Shown piece after piece: positions 10,562 to 18,092 of a DNA stretch of 64,000 bases; within the stretch, counting starts at the first letter, position 1; each line of letters opens with the position of its first letter. The translations under genes were made by a program, and so were the position numbers. This DNA comes from Myxococcales bacterium (GTDB lineage: Bacteria > Myxococcota > UBA727 > JABDBI01): contig CP060221.1 of assembly GCA_023898405.1 (NCBI GenBank), positions 1,054,001 to 1,118,000 of the forward strand, in the 5' to 3' direction. The notes beneath the pieces are model-generated. The model was not told where the DNA came from and searched no databases. It saw only the letters and a list, made by a program, of their open reading frames with translations.

Positions 10562-11164
10562 ATGAAATCCTTTCTTAAAAGCTTTCACTTTGCCTTCATG
10601 GGCCTAAAATATGCTTTATTGAATGAACGCAATTTTCGCATTCTGATTTTATGTTCTTTATTGGTAATACTTGGAACTCTTTTACTCAATTTCAGCTTTC
10701 TACAACAGATAATGGCGCTTATTCTCATGGCTGGGCTTTTGTCATTTGAGCTAATGAACAGTGCCGTTGAAAATTGTTGTAATGCCAGTGGTTCCAAGTT
10801 CGATCTTCACAAAAAAAATGCCAAGGACATGGCGGCAAGCAGCGTCTTAATTTTTTGTCTGCTCACTCTTTTTTGCCTTTGCTCATTTCTTTTATCTCAA
10901 CAAAATTATTTACCAGAACTGCTAAAAAATTCTCCCTTGGGACCTATCAGTTTATTGGGAATGCTTGCAATTAATTTTCCTCTTTGTCTGAGAGCTCCAT
11001 CGATTATCTTAAGCATCGCCTCAGTGATTCTCAGTATATCTTTTCATTGCATTATCGCTTTTCAGATAGCCAGCTCACTTGGCATGCTCTGTGTAAGTTT
11101 TTTAATTCACAGCGCTTTGTGCTACTCACATTTAAAACGTTCCACACAAAAAATTAAGCAGTAA
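10562..11164 (+). CDS. DgkA-family lipid kinase (diacylglycerol/undecaprenol kinase-like) with extra C-terminal membrane region
   Basis: 200 aa. The first ~110 residues align with DgkA: NER near the first helix, then FELMNSAVE and AKDMAASSVLI, matching the E. coli ELLNSAIE-type and KDMGSAAVLI blocks. Catalytic E (in FELMN), N and E (in AVE) are present, but the metal-binding aspartate that follows VV in E. coli (D80) is replaced by asparagine (NCCN). About 90 extra residues with roughly three membrane helices follow, where normal DgkA (~120 aa) ends. The family phosphorylates diacylglycerol or undecaprenol at the inner membrane. The D-to-N change leaves activity uncertain. The RNA methyltransferase gene begins 10 bp after this stop, so the two are probably co-transcribed. 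Confidence 0.8.
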   Translation: MKSFLKSFHFAFMGLKYALLNERNFRILILCSLLVILGTLLLNFSFLQQIMALILMAGLLSFELMNSAVENCCNASGSKFDLHKKNAKDMAASSVLIFCLLTLFCLCSFLLSQQNYLPELLKNSPLGPISLLGMLAINFPLCLRAPSIILSIASVILSISFHCIIAFQIASSLGMLCVSFLIHSALCYSHLKRSTQKIKQ

Positions 11165-11174
11165 CATAAACATA

Positions 11175-12032
11175 ATGAACAATATTGAAAAATTTATCGA
11201 AGCCTATAAACCCCAATACGGGGCCGACACCACAATGATTATCGAATCACTAATGGAGCATGAGGAAAAAGTAGCCCTGATCAATCCTTTTATTCCCGAA
11301 GAAAATATCACTTCATATATCGATGCACCCATCACTAATTTTCTAGGACAAAAAATTTGCCAAAGCCACCTAAAACCCGAACGCATAGACAGTCTGCTCA
11401 GCCACTACTTTCTTGATCGATCTTCTTTACTAGCCCCAAGCCTTCTTCCCCAACACCCTGGATCTAATTTCTTGGATATGTGCTCTGCGCCAGGTGGAAA
11501 ATTGCTTGCTTCCGTATTTCTCAGAGTAAAAAATGTTTCATTTGTGGCCAATGATCTTTCCCATGCTCGCGCTCACCGCTTAAAAAAAGTTGTCAAAGAT
11601 TATCTGCCCAATGACATAGCTTTAGATTTTGCAGCAAAAGATGCTTCGTTGATTGGACTTAAACAGCCTGAGCACTATGATGCAGTTTTGCTCGATGCTC
11701 CTTGCTCAAGCGAAGCACACCTAATCAAGAACCCTACTTTGCTCAACCAGTTTTCAGGTTTGAGAAAAAATCTTCCCCATCGCCAGTACGCTCTTCTTTG
11801 TTCAGCCTTAATGGCTACAAAAAAGAATGGCTTTATCATGTATTCCACATGCAGCATCAATAAAAATGAAAACGAAGAGATCATAAAGCGTGTGCTGAAA
11901 AAAAAGGGTGATCTGCTTTCGCTCGTGCCCTTAAAAACTCCCTTAGGAAATATCACTCCCTGGGGCGTGGAAATCATGCCGCACAAAGATAAAGCAGGCC
12001 CTGCTTTCCTTTCTCTTTTGCAAAAAATTTAA
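11175..12032 (+). CDS. RsmB/NOL1/NOP2/Sun-family RNA (cytosine-5) methyltransferase
   Basis: 285 aa with the SAM-binding motif FLDMCSAPGGK, the catalytic-pocket motif LLDAPCSS, and the second catalytic cysteine in YSTCSINKNENEE. It transfers methyl groups from SAM to C5 of cytosine in rRNA or tRNA. It lacks the NusB-like N-terminal domain of full RsmB (~430 aa), so it is more like RsmF/NSUN-type enzymes; the exact target base cannot be assigned. It lies 10 bp downstream of the DgkA-like gene and ends convergently with the HTTM gene, 29 bp away. Confidence 0.9.
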   Translation: MNNIEKFIEAYKPQYGADTTMIIESLMEHEEKVALINPFIPEENITSYIDAPITNFLGQKICQSHLKPERIDSLLSHYFLDRSSLLAPSLLPQHPGSNFLDMCSAPGGKLLASVFLRVKNVSFVANDLSHARAHRLKKVVKDYLPNDIALDFAAKDASLIGLKQPEHYDAVLLDAPCSSEAHLIKNPTLLNQFSGLRKNLPHRQYALLCSALMATKKNGFIMYSTCSINKNENEEIIKRVLKKKGDLLSLVPLKTPLGNITPWGVEIMPHKDKAGPAFLSLLQKI

Positions 12033-12061
12033 TTATTATAAAACGATTTTTCGATTAATTT

Positions 12062-12970
12062 TCATACCTTAATTAACGGTTTGAGCTTAGGCCACATACT
12101 ATTTTTTGGTTTTAAAAACATAACTATTTTTTCAACGTCGCGGTTGGATAAAAATAGTATATAGAAAATGATCATGAGCATCCCAAAGGTAAAGAGCCCC
12201 ATAGTGAATGCAATTGCCAAATGCAAACAGACTCCCACCGCTAACCAGAAGGGACGAAGTATCCTAGAGGTCATAGCAAAAGCAAATAGAGCCTGAAAGA
12301 AAATGGTACCATAAGCAACACTCACCAAAATCCAGTCATGCTCCAAAAGATACTGAGTGATTGCTTGGTTGGCATATTCAGGAATCTGCAAAATATAATA
12401 CATGGCAACACCATCAACCCAAGCATCAGCACGAATTTTTGAAATACTCGCTTGAATATAAACAAAAACAATCTGCATTTGCATGCTTAAAACCAGCAAA
12501 CAAAATAGCCATTTTTGGTATGGATCGCTTCTGCTTTTTTCAATACCTTTTGCATCGCAAAAGATATACAAAAATAAAATAATTCTCAGTAAGATAGTGC
12601 CCCCATCAATGATGGAATCACAGGCAGTGAGCATACACACAGAAGATGACCACAAAACTAATCTAGCAACCATATTACTAGGACGAAAAATTATAGATGC
12701 AGCAATGCCAACCTGAACCAAAATAAGAGGGTAAAAATATTTTTTTATTAAAGGGCTTAGCAAGTCTGGACTCAAACCAAGGGGATAAACACCTGAATAC
12801 GGAGAGCAAAACCCATACTCAGAGGTCAGCAATCCACGAATGCTGTATATTTTAAATGCATGAAATATGACCCATACACTCAAACAAATTTCAAACAAAC
12901 GAAGCGCCTTATCTCGTTTAACAAATGAATCTGCCCAATGATTTAAAGATATTTTGATATGTTGAAACAT
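12062..12970 (-). CDS. HTTM-domain (vitamin K-dependent carboxylase-like / SdpB-like) membrane protein
   Basis: 302 aa, multi-pass. The block VYIQASISKIRADAWVDGVA followed by MYYIL matches the core of HTTM proteins (pattern Y-Q-x-S-K-x..W-x-D-G-x-A-x-Y-Y), the fold shared by vitamin K-dependent gamma-carboxylase and SdpB of Bacillus. A second conserved part is LAVGVCLHLAIAFTMGLFTF. SdpB acts with SdpA in maturing an exported peptide toxin. Here the gene is third in a minus-strand operon after a 67-aa exported peptide and an SdpA/DUF5819-like gene, and AAGGAG lies 7 nt before its start. Whether it carboxylates, matures or only exports the peptide is unknown. Family assignment is from remembered motifs; the peptide-processing role is inferred from gene order. 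Confidence 0.75.
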   Translation of the reverse strand: MFQHIKISLNHWADSFVKRDKALRLFEICLSVWVIFHAFKIYSIRGLLTSEYGFCSPYSGVYPLGLSPDLLSPLIKKYFYPLILVQVGIAASIIFRPSNMVARLVLWSSSVCMLTACDSIIDGGTILLRIILFLYIFCDAKGIEKSRSDPYQKWLFCLLVLSMQMQIVFVYIQASISKIRADAWVDGVAMYYILQIPEYANQAITQYLLEHDWILVSVAYGTIFFQALFAFAMTSRILRPFWLAVGVCLHLAIAFTMGLFTFGMLMIIFYILFLSNRDVEKIVMFLKPKNSMWPKLKPLIKV

Positions 12971-12982
12971 TGCTCTTCTCCT

Positions 12983-13552
12983 TTATAGCAGCATTTCTTC
13001 ACTCTGATAGATAAGCTTTTCATCTAGGAGCTCTTGGCTTTTGCGCTTGCTAAAGGGTACGGCCACTACTTTAAATAATCGCCACTGAGCGATATCCTGG
13101 TTTCCTGCGTAGTATCTAATAAATTTTTGCAGTCGTTCATACATTTTTTCTTCAAGAAGTTCTTCAAGAGGACCTGTTACACTATCTTTTTTGCCATCGA
13201 TCGCTGTGCCTAAACTCCGTGCTAATTCCATCTGAATGTAGAGCTCTTTTTCTGCTCCCCCAATTAAATTGCGATGATGCTTTTTAATTGCCTCTTGTAT
13301 TGGAGCTCTATACATGGAAAATTCCTCATCTTGATTGCGAGATCTAATTTCTAAACGAAATGCATTAGATGGAACAGGAGTAAAAAAATACCACTGTTGT
13401 GGAGCTATACTATTGCTATAGTCTATCGCTGTATTGGCGTATTTTAACGACAATGGATTCTGTGGAAACATCGATATAACTATAAAAAAATTATGCAAAA
13501 AAACTCCAACAATACCCGCTGAGAATATAATTTTTTTAAGCCTGCAATTCAT
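12983..13552 (-). CDS. SdpA/DUF5819-like single-pass membrane protein
   Basis: 189 aa from ATG 13552, which has GGA 7 nt upstream. The frame stays open to an ATG at 13597 overlapping the peptide stop codon, but the hairpin at 13570-13589 would then be coding, so the internal start is preferred. One N-terminal membrane anchor (KKIIFSAGIVGVFLHNFFIV), then PQNPLSLKY and the hallmark IAPQQWYFFTPVPSN and RLEIRSRN. SdpA and DUF5819 proteins share this N-P-L ... W-x-F-F-(T/A)-P-x-P ... R pattern and sit next to HTTM proteins. The protein probably faces the periplasm and partners the HTTM protein encoded 12 bp downstream. Biochemical activity is unknown. Confidence 0.62.
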   Translation of the reverse strand: MNCRLKKIIFSAGIVGVFLHNFFIVISMFPQNPLSLKYANTAIDYSNSIAPQQWYFFTPVPSNAFRLEIRSRNQDEEFSMYRAPIQEAIKKHHRNLIGGAEKELYIQMELARSLGTAIDGKKDSVTGPLEELLEEKMYERLQKFIRYYAGNQDIAQWRLFKVVAVPFSKRKSQELLDEKLIYQSEEMLL

Positions 13553-13569
13553 CAATTTTTCCAAGTAAA

Positions 13570-13589
13570 AGCCCGAATATTTTCGGGCT
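13570..13589 (-). terminator. Hairpin between peptide gene and SdpA-like gene (possible attenuator)
   Basis: Perfect 8-bp stem AGCCCGAA / TTCGGGCT with loop TATT, on the minus strand 7 nt after the 67-aa ORF stop. It is followed by TTTTACTTGG, a short T-run, and then the ribosome site and ATG of the SdpA-like gene. This is where peptide operons often carry a leaky terminator that keeps expression of processing genes below that of the precursor. The attenuation role is inferred. Confidence 0.55.
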
Positions 13590-13596
13590 ATATGCA

Positions 13597-13800
13597 TTAT
13601 TTATCGAATTTTTTTTCGTATGACTCATCAAAACTCTTTGGAGGAGCCCAAATATAGATTGCCCTTCCTAGAGTTGCTGATTCTTTCTCTCCGATATCAA
13701 AAGTTTTTTCATTAATGTCCTTATTTTCAGAACCAGCTAGAGCGTTAAAAGACAAAGCAAAAATTGCCATTGGAACAAAAATTATTTTTGTAAGTTTCAT
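13597..13800 (-). CDS. Small secreted peptide precursor (67 aa), candidate substrate of the SdpA/HTTM pair
   Basis: 67 aa, preceded by GAGGAAAAG 1-9 nt before ATG. Signal peptide residues 1-22 (KIIFVPMAIFALSFNALA, AxA cleavage site), leaving 45 mostly charged residues with 6 Glu, 4 Asp, many Lys and no Cys; a short central patch (RAIYIWAPP) is hydrophobic. First gene of the minus-strand set; its stop overlaps an in-frame ATG (TAATG) of the next reading frame, then a hairpin and the SdpA-like start follow. No family recognised. It lacks the long hydrophobic hairpin of SdpC, so it is not an SdpC homologue by eye. The glutamates are of interest because HTTM proteins are related to Glu gamma-carboxylase. 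Function is not established. Confidence 0.65.
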   Translation of the reverse strand: MKLTKIIFVPMAIFALSFNALAGSENKDINEKTFDIGEKESATLGRAIYIWAPPKSFDESYEKKFDK

Positions 13801-13890
13801 CTTTTCCTCATTTTTTTTGGCTATTAGTTAATCACTCATAACTTCACATGAATTACTGATGGCTAAATAATAACCAGCTTTTATAGATAG

Positions 13891-13914
13891 TTAGCTCAAC
13901 AAAGTTTGAGCTAA
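13891..13914. repeat. 9-bp inverted repeat upstream of the peptide operon
   Basis: Perfect stem TTAGCTCAA / TTGAGCTAA with a 6-nt loop, about 90 bp upstream of the peptide start. No T-run of terminator type follows on either strand, so an operator or a leader hairpin of the peptide operon is possible. The rest of 13801-14068 is AT-rich and holds no gene. Confidence 0.5.
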
Positions 13915-14110
13915 ATCAACTTTTATGCTTGATTTGTAACTAATTTTGAAATTTTGTTTTAAAAAAATTATTTTTTTCGACAAATTATTTCACACATGCT
14001 TTATTAGGATGATGAAACAGTAAGAGAATGCTTTAATTAGTTGCGTGGCTTTTTGGAAAATAAATTTAGGGGCTGTAGTAGCTAAGCCCAATTAAGGGTA
14101 AGCTACTTCA

Positions 14111-14864
14111 ATGTATAAGAGACGCAGCCGTTTAACAGTGCGCCAGCAGAGCGAACTGATAAAATTATTTGTTGCTGGTGTAACCGCCAGAGCAGCATCA
14201 GAACTGGTTATTATTCAATCTAATACAGCCAGTAATTTCTTCTTAAGGTTAAGAAAATTAATAGCCAGCAAACTTCCAAGCTATGACTTAAGCGGAGAAA
14301 TTACTGGCTGTATTAGATTGAATAATAACCAGTAATTTCTTCTTAAGGTTAAGAAAATTAATAGCCAGCAAACTTCCAAGCTATGACTTAAGCGGAGAAA
14401 TTGAAGTAGATGAAAGTTATTTTGGCGGAGTTCGAAAAGGCAAGAGAGGACGTGGAGCTGGAGGTAAAGTAGCTGTTTTTGGCCTTCTTAAGCGAGGTGG
14501 CAAGGTTTACACAGCCATCATTCCTAATGCAAAAACAGAAACTCTTCTGCCTATTGTAGAAGAGAAAGTTCTTCCGGACAGCATAGTTTATACAGATACC
14601 TTTAAATCATATAATGCCTTAGATGTATCTGCATTTCACCATATGCGCATTAATCATTCCAAGCTGTTTGCTGATAAGCAAAACCATATCAATGGGATTG
14701 AGAACTTCTGGAACCAAGCCAAACGCAATCTGCGTAAGTTTAATGGGATAAAACAGGATAATTTTTATTGGTTTCTTAAGGAATGTGAATGGCGCTTCAA
14801 CGGAGGCAATCACCAACAGCTTCTAAAACAGCTAAAATACTGGTATAAACACACTAAACATTAA
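14111..14864 (+). pseudogene. IS1595-family transposase, inactivated by a 100-bp duplication/inversion
   Basis: The N-terminal part (ATG 14111; MYKRRSRLTVRQQSELIKLF) reads to a stop at 14333-14335. Deleting the extra 100 bp (14303-14402) restores one frame of 217 codons to the stop at 14862-14864. That frame contains EVDESYFGGVRKGKRGRG, the first acidic block of ISXO2-like transposases, then IVYTDTFKSYNAL with the second catalytic aspartate, and NHINGIENFWNQAKRNLRKF near the C-terminus with the third acidic residue. These match IS1016-type transposases closely. The copy cannot make full-length transposase, though it could be mobilised in trans because its ends are intact. Confidence 0.92.
14203..14402 (+). 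repeat. 69-bp direct repeat separated by an inverted copy of its 31-bp neighbour
   Basis: Order: a 31-bp segment (14203-14233) beginning ACTGG and ending CCAGT, a 69-bp segment (14234-14302), then the exact reverse complement of the 31-bp segment (14303-14333), then an exact second copy of the 69-bp segment (14334-14402). Net gain is 100 bp, which shifts the transposase frame. The 5-bp complementary ends ACTGG/CCAGT are where a replication template switch could have turned round. Confidence 0.95.
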
Positions 14865-14889
14865 CGCTTAGCTACTACAGCCCCTAAAT

Positions 14890-15279
14890 TTAATATGATT
14901 GTCGACAACTAAGCTTTACAGGTGAGTGAGGGCATACAGCTTCAGTAATTTCAATTCTATTTTTTTTCTTTTCATCTTCAGTTGCTTCCATGACATTCAA
15001 TTCACATGAAGTTGTCGCTGTGCCATACAGTTCTTTTACCTGTATAAAAGCACCAAATGGAATTTTGAGCGTAACAGAGCTCACTGCTTCACTTAAGAGA
15101 GATTGGCTCCAGGTAGTACCATTTTTCTGCGGTACACTGACACTCACAACTCGTTTGCTATTGTTTACAAAAGTAAGTGTTGTGTCTGGCCACTCAGTTG
15201 AATCAGCATGCACGCCAACTGCTTGCAGCAACATAGCTAAAATAAAGGTAATTTTAAAAAACATAATAATTCTAATCAT
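14890..15279 (-). CDS. Small secreted protein (129 aa), unknown function
   Basis: Signal peptide (about 1-25, ending AVGVHA), then a roughly 100-residue beta-rich domain (TLTFVNNSKRVVSVSVP, SVTLKIPFGAFIQV) with three cysteines (CELN, VCPH, LSC). No family recognised. The stop codon lies inside the target duplication of the neighbouring IS element. The start could also be the ATG five codons later. It is one of several orphan secreted proteins in this stretch; the next gene upstream on the same strand is 137 bp away, so it may have its own promoter. Confidence 0.65.
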   Translation of the reverse strand: MIRIIMFFKITFILAMLLQAVGVHADSTEWPDTTLTFVNNSKRVVSVSVPQKNGTTWSQSLLSEAVSSVTLKIPFGAFIQVKELYGTATTSCELNVMEATEDEKKKNRIEITEAVCPHSPVKLSCRQSY

Positions 15280-15416
15280 ACTGTAACTCTTATATAATAG
15301 TCTCTTCTCCTTTTAATAACTAAAGAGCGAACAATCAGCTTAAATTATTTCTATCGCCCAAATTTTGAGCACTATCGGTTAATAAAATCATCACGTCTAC
15401 AAGAGAATAAAGCTGC

Positions 15417-16340
15417 TTAATTGCCAAAATAAAGCCAAAGCCTAAAATCTATAAACTCTTTGACTGAATATTCAAATTTTCCTTTTTCAATTACTCTGGT
15501 AAAAAACACTCTATCTGCTTCTATTTTATGTAAATTTTCCCACCATTCTATGCTGTTAACCCCACAAAAATTTGGAATATTTGAAACATCCATTGCCCCA
15601 ATTTTTAAATTTATTTGTGAAATGAATACATTCAAGGTTTCAATATCACACACAATATTAAGATTGGTAACAGCAATTTGTTGGTGTTCTATAGCATTAA
15701 CAATTTTCCCCCAATAATCGTCACTTTCCCAGTAATATTTTTTTTGATTTTTAACTGTTTTATAATTAAAAATATTGTCAAATTTTAAATGATAGTTCAG
15801 ATACTTTTGATTAACTTTAGTTTTTAAAAAAGGGTTTCCATTACAATAGGGCATCAGAATATCGTCTAAAACTTTTTTTTGTATTTCCACTTGCATTTGA
15901 TTAAAGCTAAGGTTTAGTTGCGCCCACTCATTTACTTCCTCAGCTAGAGGTTCATGGCCTAAAAAATTAGCCATATAATGCATTCTTTGGGCAGTTAAAT
16001 TATTCGGGTAAATTTGTGATAGCCACTTTATATAAGCTAAGTGAGCACGATTAAAATCAACTATTTTTTTATCTATATCTGTCATCAGTAGATGAGTAAT
16101 ATTTTGACACCAAGAAAACATAATAAGTGTACGAATTGTGCCAACCGATACCAATAAGTTTTCTACCTCATCCAAAGCTTCGCTATTAAATAATCCTGGT
16201 TCTAGCTCATTAGGAAAAACATATTTACCAGCCCATTGAACAGTCTGAAATTCAACTTTGGGGACTCTTTCACCGTTTAAAGTGTTAAAATCTTGAGTCT
16301 TCAGTGTGAAACTAAAAAAAAATAAAAATATAATTTTCAC
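15417..16340 (-). CDS. Secreted protein (307 aa), unknown function
   Basis: GTG start with GGGA 8 nt upstream. Short hydrophobic N-terminus (KIIFLFFFSFTL) suggests export. The remainder is rich in N, F, Y and W and mostly helical by eye (AQRMHYMANFLGHEPLAEEV). Cysteines are few. No motif or family recognised. Neighbours on the same strand are also small secreted proteins without known homologues. Confidence 0.65.
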   Translation of the reverse strand: MKIIFLFFFSFTLKTQDFNTLNGERVPKVEFQTVQWAGKYVFPNELEPGLFNSEALDEVENLLVSVGTIRTLIMFSWCQNITHLLMTDIDKKIVDFNRAHLAYIKWLSQIYPNNLTAQRMHYMANFLGHEPLAEEVNEWAQLNLSFNQMQVEIQKKVLDDILMPYCNGNPFLKTKVNQKYLNYHLKFDNIFNYKTVKNQKKYYWESDDYWGKIVNAIEHQQIAVTNLNIVCDIETLNVFISQINLKIGAMDVSNIPNFCGVNSIEWWENLHKIEADRVFFTRVIEKGKFEYSVKEFIDFRLWLYFGN

Positions 16341-16537
16341 AGTAAAAATCCCGTAGCCTAAAAAGGGTGAGTTTGGTCTTCAAAAGCGGCATTTATATAT
16401 TCAAAGATATTATTTAAACCCGGTATTACAGTTTTAGTTTATTTCGCAAATTATTTAGGCCAAAAATTTTAATACTTGAGAAAGCTGAAGAAGAGCTGAG
16501 TCGATTAATCAAGATCTCCCGCTCGAGGCTCTCGCAT

Positions 16538-16882
16538 TTATTCTAAAAAAAGCTCAACTAAAAGATTATCTACGTGATCCTTAATCATACTCAAATCACT
16601 TTGCTCATTGTCAGCACAAAATTGATCTATTTTACTTAAATAATCAAGGTATGAAGGGCTCGTGATGCTTTTACAGGTCCATCGATCAGTGTCTTCATCT
16701 AATAAAATTAGGTTTCTAACCTTTTTAAATTCCCCGAATTCAGCACAAAAACTTTCTTTATTAGTTTTTATTTTTTCTTGGATTTTGCTAGTAGCATCTA
16801 GAATTTCTTGGAATCCATTTGCTAAAAGCCCTAATGAAGTAAACAAAAAGCACGCTACACTAAGCAAAGCAATTTTTTTCAT
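16538..16882 (-). CDS. Small secreted protein (114 aa), unknown function
   Basis: AAAGGGAAAGCT precedes the ATG. Signal peptide about 1-21 (LLSVACFLFTSLGLLA), then about 93 residues, helical and charged, with three cysteines (FCAEF, WTCKS, FCADN). No family recognised. It stands alone between the 307-aa secreted protein and lgt. Confidence 0.65.
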   Translation of the reverse strand: MKKIALLSVACFLFTSLGLLANGFQEILDATSKIQEKIKTNKESFCAEFGEFKKVRNLILLDEDTDRWTCKSITSPSYLDYLSKIDQFCADNEQSDLSMIKDHVDNLLVELFLE

Positions 16883-17000
16883 AGCTTTCCCTTTTAATTT
16901 TCATTCGATGGTTAATGCTCGAGCCCTGGTTACTTCAAAAACAACAGCTGTTCCCTAAATATTTCAATAAGCCTATTTAGAGTTCATAGAACAGCAAGCT

Positions 17001-17909
17001 TTAGCTTAAACTGAGCTGTTTACTTCTTCTGCTCAAAAGCACCATCAAAATTATAGCAGCAGTTGACATCAGGATTGAGATAAACTGGCTGGTTGAAAGT
17101 ACATTCTCAATGACAAAACCACGCGCTGTATCGCCACGAAGTGTTTCCGTCAAAGAGCGCATGATCGAATACAAAATGAAATACAAAAGCGTTATTTGCC
17201 CGTGAGCTCGCTTCATCGGAATCAACAACATCAAAATGAAAAATATGGCGATATTGCCAAAAGACTCCACCAGCTGAACAGGAAATAAGGGCAAAGTCGT
17301 GCCAATTTTTTTCATGAGCGTCAAAGTTTCGCCCGAAGCTTGATTATAAAGAGAACTAAAAGCAATCGATCCTGGAGGAAATGCCAAAGCAAAAGGAACA
17401 TCAGCAATAACATTGCCAGCCTGATCCAAATGATAGACTGGATTTCCAAAGCAACATCCACCAGCCACACATCCAAGCCGCCCAATGGCGTGGCCTATAG
17501 CCAAACCAGGCGCACAAAAATCTGCCATTTCAGCCATGGGCAATTTTCTTTTCTTACAAAAAATAACGAGCGCCAAAGCACCGCCAACAGCTCCCCCCCA
17601 AAAAACAAAGCCCCCCTTCCAAAGCGCAAAAATTGTAGGGATGGAAATTCCTAAGGCTGGAATCTCAGTGAAAGGCTGTTCCACAAAATAGTAATGGGAT
17701 TCAACAATAATAAAGAGGACTCTTGCTCCTAAAAGCGCTCCTACCAAAGCCCAAAATGCGTAGTCAACAATATCGTTGTGATATTTTTTACCTAGCAAAG
17801 CCTGACGATAAGCTACAAAGGTACCGGCAATCAAACCTAGAACATAGAGCGCGCCATAAGTATGCACAGGTAAATCCAAAAAAGGTATGCGAAACAGTTC
17901 AGGTAACAT
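17001..17909 (-). CDS. lgt: Prolipoprotein diacylglyceryl transferase
   Basis: 302 aa from ATG 17909 (GGAG 7 nt upstream); the frame is open to 17960, but the extra 17 residues are not Lgt-like. Inner-membrane enzyme that attaches diacylglycerol to the lipobox cysteine of prolipoproteins. Starts MLPELFRIPFLDLPVHTYGALYVL with the usual periplasmic entry; the signature is HAIGRLGCVAGGCCFG, where the essential arginine and glycines are kept and the C-rich GCCFG variant replaces the enterobacterial NGELWG. About seven membrane helices. The many lipoproteins in the window (5634, 6157, 20948, 25737) are its substrates. Confidence 0.95.
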   Translation of the reverse strand: MLPELFRIPFLDLPVHTYGALYVLGLIAGTFVAYRQALLGKKYHNDIVDYAFWALVGALLGARVLFIIVESHYYFVEQPFTEIPALGISIPTIFALWKGGFVFWGGAVGGALALVIFCKKRKLPMAEMADFCAPGLAIGHAIGRLGCVAGGCCFGNPVYHLDQAGNVIADVPFALAFPPGSIAFSSLYNQASGETLTLMKKIGTTLPLFPVQLVESFGNIAIFFILMLLIPMKRAHGQITLLYFILYSIMRSLTETLRGDTARGFVIENVLSTSQFISILMSTAAIILMVLLSRRSKQLSLS

Positions 17910-18092
17910 TAGTTCACTCCAGCTTAGGCAATGGCAAATTAAATATTCATGCACAAACAAGCATCACTTGTAGATTAACGCCTTTTTAACTATGGGTAAG
18001 CGCATCTAGCAAAAATATTTTTAAAGACTGCTTTGTAAATAGTTGCCTAATAATTTTTGAAGATATTTTTAACAGTCTCTTAGGTGCCAAAT

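Larger units (their letters stand above)
14069..14884 (+). mobile_element. IS1595-family (IS1016-like) insertion sequence, 816 bp, with 8-bp target duplication
   Basis: Both ends carry the same 19-bp perfect inverted repeat GGGGCTGTAGTAGCTAAGC (14069-14087 and complement at 14866-14884). It is flanked by an identical 8-bp direct repeat TAAATTTA (14061-14068 and 14885-14892), the target-site duplication length known for IS1595. Inside is one transposase of the ISXO2-like DDE type, now broken by a 100-bp duplication. Perfect ends and duplication indicate a recent insertion. It landed at the very 3' end of the 129-aa secreted-protein gene: that gene's stop codon lies within the duplicated 8 bp, so the coding sequence was not altered. 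Confidence 0.93.

Noticed and set aside
14643..14864. Separate 73-aa gene inside the IS
   Set aside because: It is the C-terminal part of the broken transposase in the ancestral frame, not an independent gene.
18073..18084. GTCTCTTAGG upstream of pdxA, similar to half of the hairpins at 19133 and 43181
   Set aside because: Only one half-site; similarity is short enough for chance in AT-rich DNA.
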